From Tigriopus japonicus (Eukaryota > Arthropoda > Copepoda > Harpacticoida > Harpacticidae), in NCBI GenBank assembly GCA_010645155.1, contig CM021318.1:5272872-5336871 (forward strand): 64,000 nt of DNA. Reading direction: 5' to 3'. The number at the start of each line of letters is the position of its first letter. Position 1 is the first letter of the stretch. The position numbers and the translations under genes are program-made. Of the stretch, positions 46,808 to 59,556 are shown one piece after another. The notes beneath the pieces were generated by a model. It had not been told where the DNA came from. It did not search any database and saw only the letters and a program-made list of their open reading frames with translations.

Positions 46808-48196
46808 TCATGCGTCCATCGTGAAGTCGGCAATAAAAGCCTGAAATTCTTTAGAGCTCATGTCGTAACTTAAGGGGAGTTGGAGATCGTGGAAAATGCC
46901 ATTCACCATGTTTGTAATCTCGTGGGCACGTGCAACAGTGCTCTGGTCGGAATCAGCATCGGAATCAGCAGATGAAGATGCGTGCCGACCACTATTCATC
47001 AGACCCCTTTGGGAATGAGACTTAAATGCATCCATTAGATCCGGAAGGTCAAACTCGTGTATCTTACATTTCTCCAAGAGACTCGTAACGACTTGACCCC
47101 GGGAACAGATCTCGTTCGTGTTCACCAACTCATCGTACGTGAGCCACACATCTGCCAGCTCGCGTTTTTGAGCGAGACAAAGAATGGAGCCTCCGTAAGA
47201 AATGGCAAATATCTCGGGCAAAGACAAGGTCCACTTCTGCCCAAGGAAACGCTCGGCCAGATACCGATACCTCATGGGGGTGTATGGTAATGAGATGTGA
47301 TTTAACACCGCTGGCCGGAGGCCAAACCGATAGAACATGGGTTGATCACGGTGCAAATTCACTGCAATTCGCAACCAAGATTCAATTGATCGGTTGGGTT
47401 GTCTTGACAGAAAGACATGTTTGCCTTGGGGTAAGGCCCGCTGGACCAAACTAATCTGAGGAGTGCATATTCGGGGAAATTTGATCACCAAGTGGCGCAG
47501 TCCACGATCACGTTCCTCCTCCATTTTGAGGGTGACCAGAAGTAGTGCTTTCACATAACGCTCCTCTTCTAGTAATGTCATTGTCCCGGCATTTCTCAAG
47601 CCCACCAGATAAGCCCAACAAAATGGCTCGGAGATGACTTTTGTGTTAGGAACACGAGCAAATATCTGGCCCAATAAAGTGGACCCAGCTCGAGCCGAGG
47701 TCCAAATAAAGATCACATTGACGCAGGGTTGGTAGTCAATCAAAATCCGTAGTTGGTCCATCCATTGCCAGAACGCATGGTGAGACAATTGCAGAATGTG
47801 AGTGGCAGTCGTGTTTTGTCCGTACCAAACGAATGGATATCGACGAATATCCTGGACATCTCGATCTGGAGGCGATCGAGAAAACCAGACCGATGTGGCA
47901 TTCACTCCATGTGGTGTCCATTGAGGTTGGGTCCATATTTGGTTGGGATCGTCATATTGATCGGCGTGACCTGACAACGTCGGCCAAATCCGTGAAGGAA
48001 TTAACAAGAAGTTGTTCAGGTCATGGTAATCTTGATCAAACCAGGCGGATCGCCACAAGATCCGATAGATTCGACCATTGACTTTGTTGCTTTTGGAGTC
48101 GATCCTTGAATCAGACACGAGGAAACCCCAGAGTAGCTCCCAAAGCCAATGCAAGATCCGATGAATGACAAAAAGCCTGCCATACAGGCTGAGCAT
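46808..48196 (-). CDS. Membrane-anchored sulfotransferase family protein
   Basis: This is a single uninterrupted frame of 462 aa with start context AAAAATGC. A hydrophobic N-terminal segment (about 7-27) suggests a type II signal anchor, so the enzyme would face the Golgi lumen. VIFIWTSARAGSTLLGQIF (161-179) matches the 5'-phosphosulfate-binding loop of PAPS-dependent sulfotransferases, followed by the typical EPF (190-192). HVFLSRQPNRSIESWLRI (260-277) fits the 3'-phosphate-binding segment with Arg and Ser. The C-terminus has an acidic Ser/Asp tract (SSSADSDADSD). The likely reaction is transfer of sulfate from PAPS to a glycan or other acceptor; the acceptor is not predictable. Sequons are present (NATS, NTTA). 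It is isolated, with a transposon just 3' of it. Confidence 0.8.
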   Translation of the reverse strand: MLSLYGRLFVIHRILHWLWELLWGFLVSDSRIDSKSNKVNGRIYRILWRSAWFDQDYHDLNNFLLIPSRIWPTLSGHADQYDDPNQIWTQPQWTPHGVNATSVWFSRSPPDRDVQDIRRYPFVWYGQNTTATHILQLSHHAFWQWMDQLRILIDYQPCVNVIFIWTSARAGSTLLGQIFARVPNTKVISEPFCWAYLVGLRNAGTMTLLEEERYVKALLLVTLKMEEERDRGLRHLVIKFPRICTPQISLVQRALPQGKHVFLSRQPNRSIESWLRIAVNLHRDQPMFYRFGLRPAVLNHISLPYTPMRYRYLAERFLGQKWTLSLPEIFAISYGGSILCLAQKRELADVWLTYDELVNTNEICSRGQVVTSLLEKCKIHEFDLPDLMDAFKSHSQRGLMNSGRHASSSADSDADSDQSTVARAHEITNMVNGIFHDLQLPLSYDMSSKEFQAFIADFTMDA

Positions 48197-51100
48197 TTTT
48201 GAATAAGTAAGTCATTATGAACATTGCATTTGCATGTTATCTCCTCTTACCCAAGGAAGTTGAAAATAATCTCCGATGGAGGATTTACGTTGGAGATGAA
48301 GTCAAAGTTGCCACAGGGTCTACGAATGAAATCTTTGTTGATAAGTAAATTGATTGCCATGAGCTCATTTCCGAGATTTTGGATAATGCACATTTCAATA
48401 TTTACTTTTGAGTTCATTGCTATGTACTCTGCGCTGGACTAATGAAACTTCAACTGGAACCGTCAAAGGACACCAAAAAAACAAGAAAACATTGTTTGTT
48501 GTGGCTTGTGGCACATGTTCAAGCGAGAAACACTTCAAATTCCATCCCGAGGGTCAAGCATTCGTTACTGCTTATGGATTGGCAATGTTGTATCGATCAT
48601 CAAATCGTGCACATGTGTGGCACACACATGGGGTTTAATACTCCATAGGTCAATCGTGGCCTCAAGGAAGTGATCCAATACGAAGAAAGAACCTTTTAGA
48701 TGTTGCTAACTCAGAAATCTATTTTAAATCTACCAGAATGAGCGATCTCTACGTACGAAGTAGATCCCAACGCCTCGCTTCAAATGTGTGCCCCCATCGA
48801 TTTTCATGCACTCATTTCCCTTCGAATCCAAATTGAACTTGGACAAAACATTTGTTTGAATGTGAGAGATTTGAGTGTTGGAAAAATATTTTCAATCATT
48901 TACGATGATATTATCTAATGCATAAAAATGGGACAGCTTCGTAAATCATGTACATAAATCCTAAAACGGACGTCCAAGAATCTATTCTTTCCTCTGTTAG
49001 AAGTCATCTACAGTCTATTTTCTTAATTACTACACACTTTAATACATTCCCAAGGCTGACTAAACAAGCAACGGCTGAACTTGAGCGATTTGTCCTCGAC
49101 GAAGAAAAAGAGAAGCTGACACAAGATTCCAAAGGATGTAGCAAAGTAAAGCAAACATTTTTCTTTGGTATTTTGGAGTAAAGAAACAAAAACGTTCGTC
49201 TATTTAAAAGGACGGGTTTTGGGGTGCTCGAAATTTTTGTCTACTTTTCCAAAGAAATGAACAAACTTTGGCGAAGCATCTTATTAATAAAGTTTCAAAG
49301 TAATGCAGAGATGATTTACTGCCCTTGTTGAAGGTGATCAACAAAAAAAAAAAAGACCGCTTCGTTGAAAAGAAGGTTTGTTGGTCATTCAAACTCATCT
49401 TCGGGAATGAGTTCATAGAGGTGGAAATTGATATTGGTTTAAGGAACTATCACAAAGCATGACTTGCCAGAGAACCCAAATCACACACAACCCGTTGGAA
49501 ATGCAACAAGTCGTGACTCGTTGTCGGAATAATACGCCATAGCACTATCAAAGTTCCATTCAGTCGTCGGGCCAAGTCGATCCACTTCTTCCTCTCAATG
49601 AGTAAATCATGTACAAGTACGGTGTGAGATTCATGCGGAGTTTTTTAAAGAGAGGAAAAAGGCTTCCACGTGGTTGACATTTTTGCCCTATGGAATTGAT
49701 CTGATTCAACATCAAACAAACCCTCGTCTCAAAACAGGCCTCTATCAACCTGGTGTTATCGTTTGAAGACATCTCGACCCATAGAAAGGCTCAGCAGTGA
49801 TCTGAAGACGTTGTTTCGACGTCAAAAAATCGATATCACAGGTTGAAGGGTAGGATCAATAAGTGTTAAAACCATTTCAGTTAGAACTTCAGGGGAAATC
49901 AATGCCCGAGGCATATTGAAGTTTTGGAGTCACATCGGAAGAAATGATCTGTTATTGATCTTTTATTTCTAGTCCGTGTTTTAACTTCCCACCCTCACAG
50001 CCCCGTTTAAGTGCTTAGACCAACATTGTGCCAAAAAAATGTTTTTTCCCATTGGAATGGCTTTTTCCACCAGCGATGAGATGGCTTTTTAGCCACTAAA
50101 ATCCGGCTTTTTTTCTTTACTCTATGCTGTGTGCCATTATCATCCAGAATTAGTGGATTTGAAAACATGTTAAAACCATTTAGCAATGTTCATGAATATG
50201 AAAAACAGAAAACCCTTGTTACTTTTAAGTATATAACTGAGCTACATTGAAACAACCCGGGAACTAAAGAGCATGAAAAAAATGTTAAGCTAGATTTTGT
50301 GAAAGTTTCAAATGTTTTGATAAAAATCAAGAAAAGAGCTTGAGTGCCAAAAATCCCTAAGTGCCTAAAAACCTGGATTTTTTTTTGTTATAGCATCACT
50401 GATTTTTTTCCTTTCCTTGATCAACTTTTCAACAAAAATAGGTAAAGCTAACAAATCAACGGCACATTTGAAACCGCTTAACTTGGGACTTCCAAAAAAC
50501 GTTGAACAGTTTTGGAAAAGTATTTTTTTTCAAAATTTGGGAACTCAGATCGTTTTTTTGGTCCGAAATTCAAAGAAATTTTCACAAGTTTGCTAATGAG
50601 ATACTAACGTTTTCAAATGGTGAAATAAAAACTGAACCCTCTTCATTGGTGTAAGGCTCTCATCGTTGGGAAAGCAAGGTCTCAAACAATCAAACAAGAC
50701 GAAAGAAAGCTGATCTTAACAAAATTGATCAAGATTCATTAAAAACCTGGACAAATCACTCTCACTAACTTTTAGAAAATAATGACATTCCGGTGAGTGG
50801 TAAGTAGATCTAATGGAATAATAGATTGTTACTCATGTCCCTAACTATTTTTCTTTCGGATCGAACGTACGATACGGAACGGCAACGAGGAAGTTGTACC
50901 TTGGCGAAGAGCCGAGTCATGGGTAAATCGGCTTCTGCTCGGTCCAATGCCTTCGTATGCATAAGCGGTATCTGTGTATATCTGTACTGGACCTTTATGT
51001 CCACTGTCCGTTAAATTATCGGTACAGCCTCCGGGGAAAATGCCTCATTGGTACAGACATTCATAACGAGAAGAACGTTCAAGTGACCCTAAATGGTTTT

Positions 51101-54100
51101 TGTTGACATTTTGCTCCTTAATCCAACGCAACGTGGGAGACGTTTTATCTACGTATTTTTGCCACGTGGTTATCGGTAACTTTGAATACTGATGTGGTAT
51201 TTCCAATCTTTAGTACATAGGGTTGTGGCTAAATACCCGATTAAGGTTGTGTCAAACGAGTCCCTTACCTCCTTCAATGCCAGGGATGTACCCTGTGGGC
51301 ACCCTCGTTATCATCTGATCTAGAGACCCTGACTGAATCCGATCCCCAAAGTTATTGGAAGCTTGCCAACTCATTCCACAAAAAAACTAAAGAGGTCCCG
51401 CCACTCTACTTAAGAATAAATTGATAACTGTGCCGCTAATTCTAGCAAGTTCAATGAATGAGATCTGCGTGGAAGGTTCTTTTCTAGTTGAAGAATGAAG
51501 AGTGATTCTTATAAAGACCTCATGTTTTGGGGGACTCTTTTTTTTCATCCGAACATTTCATAAAAGGAAATTGACTCGACTTAAATGAAAAGACATCTGA
51601 CGCGTTTTGTTGGTATTTTGCCTCTACCAACTTTTGTTCGGGGATTTAACCCTGAAGTGAAATGACAGGGAAACCAGATTTAAGGATGGCCTTCCATCAT
51701 GAATTTAAGATGACATTATCAAGTTGAACTTGGACTAATTTGAGTGGCCAAATCTGGTTTTGTTGATGAACTGCATATTTCATCCTCAAGAAGACGACGC
51801 ACTTGAATTCCACTGGGGAAAAACCGAATGCCTCAGAGTAAGGGAATCACAAATCAAGAAAAATGGAGCCAGGATATATGAAGTGATAGACCATATTTCT
51901 TACTATTAGAGATAAACTGGCCTTGACGATCATGAAACAAACTCTCTTAAATTAGTAACTGGTTTATCACTCGCCCATGGGGAACTGGCCGGGTGTCCGG
52001 GTTTATTGTGGCATTTATTCTATTCTTTAGAAGAGCTGCTACACTTGTCCATTTTGTGGGCCCATCCAGCTCGTTAACGTTGGCCATGCCGCATTATGAC
52101 GCCCCCGTTGGCATAATTTGATGGTACTGCTCGACGTTTTTGGACCATGATTCTTCAAGCTCATCCTGTTTTTTGCCAAATTTATCTCCACGTGAATCCA
52201 TTAGAAGTTTGTATGCTTCTTCTTCAGTACATTCTGATACCTTGTAAGTGAGGGCATCGTCATCACTTGTCTCGAGGCATTTTGAGCTGCTACATTTCAC
52301 GGTCAGGGTTGCCAGCTATTTTGAAGTCTATTTCTACCGTGTTGTTCTGGAGTTTTGTATTATGCTGATCCGGTTTCTGGTCCTCAAAAGAATTGTAGTG
52401 CAAATGGTGTTGAAAACAATGGATTTCAGACTAATTTGTCTTCTTGAGACTGAAGACAAAACCTATAGCTCTAACAGAACCCACTGACATCGTACAGTTT
52501 TAGTAGTTTTTGATCGAATTCGAGCTGAACTAAGTTTTGCCGGAGCCTTGCGTCCATCAATCTTCGATTATTCTTAGTGGATACCACACTAACCAACTAA
52601 CTAACTAACTAACCATCCAACCAACGCTTCTGCCTTCAGGGATGCGCTCAAAGCCATAACGATCTGGACTCGACCAAGAAGTTCAAAGACATATTAGTGT
52701 CCGACCCGCAATCAGATCACACACCGTGTTATTTTTTCCCCCTCTCCTCATTCAACAGAACGCTTTCAAACCAGTTCAAAGCACCCAGATTCGTGAGATC
52801 GAAGAATGTTTGCTACCCAAATAGGTACAAGGGTCGAAGAGAGTAACATGATGACCTCACCAGTGGGTCGATGGACGGCCTTGAGGATTTTTAATAGAAC
52901 CAATTCGATCACCTAGAAATATATCCATCCAGACTTACGTAGCTAGATTCTCCCCTCGAAACACCCCATCCAATGCTCGTGAAGTTAATGTGGGAGCTTT
53001 CCGATTTACTTCCCCGACAATGATGTGTGGTGTTTGGGGTGTTGCTCTTTGATCGGATTTTTTCGAGTTTCAAAACCTGTTAGTGTTAATGAAATACGCC
53101 ACCACTTTGACCATTTGGTTTTGGGGATAGTTGGTTGTGAGTGGGAGAAAGGCTTTTCCTCGCTTGAACCACGCACGTTTCCCAAGATTGATATGGTCAG
53201 CCCGATTTCATGGTCAGCCATCAATTCCATTTCAGGATCAGTGCGTACGTGAGTGCATGCGTGTGCTCTATAGTGCTTAATTGACACTGACATTGTTGGC
53301 ATTGGCATTGACATTGAACCTTCGATGGATGGGAGATTATTTCTGTCTAATTTAATACTCTTTCGCATACCATCAGATAAATCATGCCTTCTACCGACGC
53401 TGATGTCTAAAAGGGACAAGTGAGTCATTACTCATGCTGATGGTGTTGTATTTGATATCGAGGTAGAGCACACAAATTTGAAGTTGTCTCGGGAGAGATA
53501 TTCCCAGTGTTTAATCAAATTTTCACGGAAAGGGGACAACGATTTCCGTGTCCATTTCTCGTAATTAGTAACTTTGGCCCCCCTGATGGTTGTGGACAAT
53601 TGAACGAACGTCCGCAAGAAGTTTGCAATTAGCGATGTAAAGCACTTCTTCATCTTTATACTCGGAAGGATGGGAAGTAGCGCTTTCGGAAGAGACTACT
53701 TCAAAACCATAGGACCAAATATATGATCTCTAGGCTTAATACTACAACCAGCATCCTTGGACTTGAAGGATTATTTTGTCAAAAAGAAAGAAAATTCCTG
53801 GAAAAACGACCAATTCATATTGTTTTCATATTGAACCCGTTCCTAGATGTCCATCTCCACCGGGATTATGGCCAATCTTGAACTATGGTGGTAAATTTAT
53901 GGCTTGCATTCACACTTAGTCATCGGTTGTGAGTGAGTGAGTGAGTGGCTGGCACCTCGAATTTCCTGGTGGATGTGGTGCCTCCTGGGAGGTAGACGAA
54001 CTGCCTTCATGCTCCCAATTTGAAACGGTTTGGCCCCAACCAAAAACGCACTCACCACATACAATACGTACAGTATTTTCAGATGCCAGTACCGAGATGG

Positions 54101-54427
54101 ACATTTTTTGCTTGTCTCTTCTCGGTGATGAAGTTGTACCGAGGAATCTATCTGGCTTAGACTGAACACATTGTCTAAATGTAAAAGGGTGCACAGGTTA
54201 CTACATTCCATTGTCGAGATGAGATTCAAGACGACGGAATGCAAAGAGGTGCATGAAGACACAGACGACAAAACTTAAAAAATCGCTTTTGATCAAAATA
54301 ACTCTCTAAGATAAACTCATGCAATCAATCCATCATTGTATTGTTTTTTGGACATGGGCCAAAACTAGATCCACTGGTCCTCTCTGCGATGGGTATTCAA
54401 ACTGAAGTTGTACTGAGGGTACAGTTG
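48197..54427. other. Long gene-free region
   Basis: I see no supported gene. A 68-codon frame at 52094-52300 (minus; EEEAYKLLMDSRGDKFGKKQ) has protein-like composition but no context, and may be a relic. Simple repeats include CTAA/CCAA around 52588-52624 and GTGA at 53929-53947. The stretch 50000-50600 is very AT-rich with repeated GGCTTTTT motifs. Confidence 0.5.
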
Positions 54428-54435
54428 GTCTACAC

Positions 54436-54762
54436 CAGGGGTTCTCAACCTTTTTCCGGGGGATACCCATTTTGGCAAGGGAAATATCCGATTTACCCCC
54501 CTATGTAATGACCAATATTACAGCGTTTTTGTCTTTGTGGCCTTTTTGCTCACCGATGATCGGGTTGCGAGCAGAGGCTTAAGAGCCGTGAGAAATTCAA
54601 ACGGAGAAAAACAATAAAAATGTCAAAATACGTGAAGAGAAAAACGTGCAATATTGGTCGAAAAACCCCAAGTTTTTTCCAATTTTTCCGGACACAAATT
54701 TACCCAACAGAAAGTCAAATTTACCCAATTTTGGGTAAATACCCATAGGTTGAGAACCCGTG
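54436..54762. mobile_element. hAT-type MITE, 327 bp
   Basis: The left end CAGGGGTTCTCAACCT and the reverse complement of the right end (CACGGGTTCTCAACCT) differ at one base, and both look like classic hAT (Charlie-like) termini. The flanks are a perfect 8-bp duplication, gtctacac at 54428-54435 and 54763-54770. TTTACCC motifs recur toward both ends. There is no coding capacity. Confidence 0.93.
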
Positions 54763-54770
54763 GTCTACAC

Positions 54771-57700
54771 GTACGCTTTTTGACCGTTCGGTCTTTGTCT
54801 GCAGGTGCTCTTCGTTAAAGTGGATGTACTTGTTCACTGTCATTCTAAAAATACAAAAGTTTTGTATAACAACCCTAAAACACAACAATTCATCATCTTA
54901 AATAATCAAATGCAGCAATCGATTTCTTTGTGGGGAATATCATTACGCTCACTGAGACTCACATTTCTCTCCCGAAACTTTCACCCAAAATGGGTAAACT
55001 CAAAGGGCCCATTGCTTTTTGATCCAAGTGGCCCGTGGTTTGTTCATGTCTTTTCCCAACGTACATGTGTAGGGGTCGTCCAACCAAATTTCCGTCCCAA
55101 CAAAATTGCTTCGAACCGATTGACTGATTCTTGTCAACTAACGGACAAAAGGAAAGCAGTATGTACTGTAAAGATTGAGTTGTACTCTTGAAACCCGAAA
55201 ATGTACGTACTAGGTACTTGTAGAAAGGATACAACCTCAGTCTCTCTTTGGTTTGGCTACCCCTCGTACTAAAGTAGATGGACAAGATGTAACTTTATGT
55301 GAACAAGCTCTCCGGCAGATGTATCTTAAGCTCGAGTAGTCAAGGAATGATTAGCAACTGAATGATAAATTTAAATGTCTGAACTTACAGTTAATTGGAA
55401 GATTTTGAAGGTTAGATAATCTACAACCAATAAAATTAGGGATAGTTAGGCATGAATTTGAACTTGTATTGTATCAGTATTAAAGTGGATAAGCACGCGT
55501 GATTCTTGCTGGTCTTGTTGATTGAGGAAAGGAAGCACGTTCCCATACACTCCATTGAACTCATAAAGTGTCGTACCTCAGGCAGTTTCAGGACTTGGGT
55601 TTGTCATGCCCAATCACCAGGTTAGATAACTTGATGGGATGGATTCGTTTTTGGGAACACTAACGAAATGATTACCCATCTGCCAATGTCTCGGATGTTC
55701 GGAAACGACCAGGCCAACCAAGGCATATTGGTTTCCTTACGGGCCTGACAAGGATTCCGATTAGCTTAGGACGACGGGATCATGGATGCAGCAGACCTGT
55801 GCCACTTACTTTCAAAGTGTCATGGATTTCAATTTCAATTACATTGGTCTCAAAAGGAGTGAAGAACAATTATTTACGGTACCTTCTTTGAAAGATTATT
55901 AATCAAATGAGAGACTAAAAGTAAAGTACATGAATGATAGAAGGTGCCTCAATAAAAAAAATTAAATTGATCCAACTATTTTTGACGACCAGAAAGCTAT
56001 TTACATTCTATATGTAAAGTCATGAAATTGACTAAAATTTCTTTTTTGTCTTGCTTAGTCTTAAATTAACAATTACGAAAGAGGCTCTTCAAGGCAAAAT
56101 AATATCGGCTATTGACTTTTATTGAAAAAGTTTGGAGTACTTAATTTTCTATCCCAATTCTTATTTCAAATCCTCATAAGGGGACCTCCAAAGGTTTAGT
56201 GCTCCTTGTCTGAAGTTGAGTGTATATTCTTCGATTAGGATGAAATTGCAGTTGTTCATGCGGCTAATTCATTTTTGGGTCCTCGTCTGAGTCCCTCGCC
56301 ATGAGTTCATGAGTTCCCAAGACGAATTATTGCCTTTTTACACGGCCAACGTAATCCATAGTAGACCAACTGCCAAGAAATAGAACGGATCAAGGATGAG
56401 AATCTTCAGACCCCCAAAAAAACCGATCGACATCCAAGACAGACAAGACTATTGTCAAATACCTACGTAGCTACAGGATTTTTCGGCTTGGTTTGGAATT
56501 GGAACTTAGTCCTTTCTGACCACTAAAGGTAGGGATCAAAATATGTTAATGCCATTGCGAATGGATTTGGAATTGCGTGAATACCCTGGACTTCAAACAA
56601 CGAAAAGAAGCTCTTTAGCGGCCCCATTTTGCATGTCAGCACATTTTCATAATATGAACAAATGGTAACTTGCAATCCTAAACGCCTTTAGTTTCAGCTT
56701 CAGCCAAAGAATCACAAGTCTTTCCAAAATCCATCTCTCTGTAAGAATATTTATTTCGGGATCAAAGTGAAGAAACGTCAACTTAAGAGTAAGAAAAGCT
56801 CTGATTTGTTGTCATCAAGGCACAAAGATGATACGGCTTGAGTTTTCATATGGTTGATATGTAGAATCATCCCCCGTCATAATCATCATTTCAATAATCA
56901 TGATTGTGATTTCATTCGCATTATCGTCCTCCCATTGTCTTTTCAGATCTTTGAGATGATCGAAATGCCGCCGTTGTTGCATTCATGTTTTAGTACTGTA
57001 TTTCTACGTATGCATTGGTCGAACATTCCAATGATCTCCATTCGGTTCACCGATTAATCCGTATCCCCTAGGGCCTAGGGTTTGTGTTCCAAATCAAACT
57101 AGATTAGATCAGCGGAAACAACGGTTTGAAGTGAGTGAGTCATCTCAGGGTTAGTTCTGATTTATAAAAAGCTTTACTCGGACGACGATTGCCCAGATCC
57201 AGATATTTCAACACGGATCAAAAAAGACCATTGCAAATACTTTGGATATCTCAGAGATCAATCAAGTGGTTGAAGATAATTTGTGGACAATTCGTTTGTA
57301 CGTACTGTAGTAGGCAATTTCATGAGATTTTTTGGCTTTGAGACGGTGTCTGGGTTGGATTCACTTTTTATCGCCTCCGGTGAATAAGGTTGACGTAATA
57401 GGGCAAACCAGGAGGCTAAAACGCGATTTTTCCTCGTGCAGACCACCAAAGTGATCATGCGAGGTCGGTTAATTCTTGATTTTAAGAATGTCAACAGTCT
57501 TTTACACGCACGGTAAGAAATGTGGAACACTGTCCAATACATTTTATGTAACTCATATTTACCATTACCTAAGTCAAAATGTTGACCTTAGATATCAGAT
57601 TAGATAGAGGGTGACAATACAATCCAAAGTCTGTTCTTGATGGATTGGACATAAAAATGAAGAAGTTTTTAAGTTGGAGAAGTCGTTCCCTATGGCTTTT

Positions 57701-58192
57701 GAAACAGTCTTGAAGTAGAAAAATATTGATGCATATTTACTGGAATTCTGTAAAACGGGAAAAAACACGATGCAATGTCACTTAAAACACATTTTGAGTA
57801 TTTTCATAGGCTTGATCCTTTAATAGTCAAATAAATGTGTGTGTTCATCTAAAATATTTTTGAAAATCTCCTCATTTTGGGGTCTAATTCGATGTAAACA
57901 AAACTACCTATAATTGCGTCCTTTGTGAAGGCTATTCAAAAAGAAGGCCATGAAAAATTGATCGTCAGAACAGATTATTGACCTTAGTGCACCTGTCAAT
58001 CATTTCAAACGTGCATGCGTATCAAATTTATCAAAGTACTGCTGCTGGTAGTAATAAGTGTGCCGTTTTTTTGCCAATCCTCACATCTTTTCCAATCAAA
58101 GCACAAATGAAAGTGTCTGTTTTAAGGCAAAATCTTGCTTGAAGAATTCCGCCAGTTTGGTCTCTATTTGAATGACGTTGTTGCACCATCGA
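54771..58192. other. Gene-free region 3' of MYG1
   Basis: AT-rich, with short open frames only. It must hold the 3' UTR of MYG1 at its right end. No clear canonical poly(A) signal was identified close to the stop. Confidence 0.45.
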
Positions 58193-59429
58193 TCAATTCA
58201 TCATGTTGCTCATTTCCAGACTCTTGATGGCCATGGCCAAAGCGCCTTCTTTGGTAGCATTGCCTCCGATGAATCCATTGGCGTGAACAAAGACGCACCC
58301 GGGGATGGCACTCTTGGCCGAGAGCTCCTCATCCCTCAAGGCCAACCAAGCTTGGGGCAATTTTAGACGAGACTCGAAAGGCTGATCCTTGACGGGCACG
58401 GCACTCACCCGCCAAGAGCCATTTGTATCCGCGAACACGGCGTACAAAATGTGGCCAGCGATCCCTTGTTCCTCTTCCAGATCAAATAAATGCTCTTTGT
58501 AGGGACAGCCTCCGTTCTGAAAGCAGATGATTCGTCCGCTCTTGTGCAGATTGAATCGTTCTTCTATGGCCGTGGCCACGATGCCGCGAGCTGGCCACCA
58601 GACTTGAGCAAAGTAGTGGATCTTGTCCAGAAACTCGGGTCGAACCAGATCCATGGCGCGATGGAAACCCGCGTCAAAGTCCTGGGATTCGTCGTTCCAC
58701 TTGGGTCTCAAATTACCCACACGAGCGCCCAAATGGGTCGAGATCTGATATCGGGCCTCTCCATCGTGAGTTGGAATCCCGTTGTCTTGAGCATCGATTT
58801 CCTCCATGAAATTGGCATATACCTAAAGTCACAGTAATTAGATTGTAAGTAATGGGTGGGATGTTTTTCCTTAAAATTGGCGAGAAACCCACAAACAACA
58901 AAAATCGGCTTAAGTTATTTTGGACCTTTTTTTCTTTTGGGATAAAAATAGTCCGAAAAAATGCAAACATGACTGCATTTTGAAAATTTAACTTAAAAAA
59001 ACTTCTGTTGTCATTCCAAATCTTACCTATTCAAACGAACACTCTTACCTTGTCGAATATTTTTTCAACCAATTGCTCATCTTGTGTGTTCAGGACTTGA
59101 CGAATGATCGGTTTGCCATAATGGACATAAATGAGTCCAGCCGAACTGAGCTTGGTCACCCATTTCTTGCCCTCTATTAGACTGGCCACGGATTCGTTGA
59201 AGGACTTTTGATGATGATCGAATCGTTTGGTTTCCGCATTGAATTCTCCACCCACATCCACGACGATATCGCACTCGGCCAAGATTTTCGGGTCTCGCGA
59301 TCGAACAATTTCGGCGTTTTGGAATTCCGGCAACAATTTGAGCATGAAGCAAGCGAGAACTTCATCGCAATGGAATGTTCCGTTATGGGTTCCGATTTTG
59401 ACCATCTTGGACAAGAGATTCTTCAACAT
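58193..59429 (-). CDS. MYG1: MYG1 family 3'-5' RNA exonuclease
   Basis: Two exons, 59049-59429 (127 codons, donor gtaaga) and 58193-58822 (acceptor actttag), join in phase 0 to give 336 aa, close to the family's 340-380. The N-terminus has GTHNGTFHCDEVLA (13-26), DIVVDVGGEF (54-63) and RFDHHQ (69-74). These carry the DHH-type metal-binding His and Asp residues. The C-terminal half has VWWPARGI and the conserved CVFVHANGFIGGN near the end. MYG1 proteins act on RNA in nucleolus and mitochondria in other animals. Only a weak N-terminal basic stretch (MLKNLLSKM) could serve for mitochondrial targeting, and Met9 is an alternative start. A splice acceptor lies 17 nt before the ATG. EFL1 ends 127 bp upstream on the same strand. 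Confidence 0.93.
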
Positions 59430-59446
59430 GGAACTGCGAGCAGAGA

Positions 59447-59463
59447 CTGAACAGAGAAAATGG
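59447..59463 (-). promoter_or_regulatory. 3' splice acceptor in the MYG1 leader (possible trans-splice site)
   Basis: Read on the minus strand, ATTTTCTCTGTTCAG ends at 59447 and is followed by a 17-nt leader and the MYG1 ATG. It is a strong polypyrimidine-AG acceptor. No GTAAGT- or GTGAGT-like donor lies in the remaining 110 bp before the EFL1 stop codon. Confidence 0.55.
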
Positions 59464-59546
59464 ATATAAAGTCATCGGATTATTAGGCGGATCAATAAAT
59501 AAATGATGGACGCTCTGAGTAGGTAAGAAAGAACGATTTGAAAAGT

Positions 59547-59552
59547 TTTAAT
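59547..59552 (-). promoter_or_regulatory. Variant poly(A) signal ATTAAA after EFL1
   Basis: ATTAAA begins 4 nt after the EFL1 stop codon on the minus strand. If used, the 3' UTR would be only about 20-30 nt, as often seen for upstream genes in trans-spliced operons. Confidence 0.4.
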
Positions 59553-59556
59553 CATC

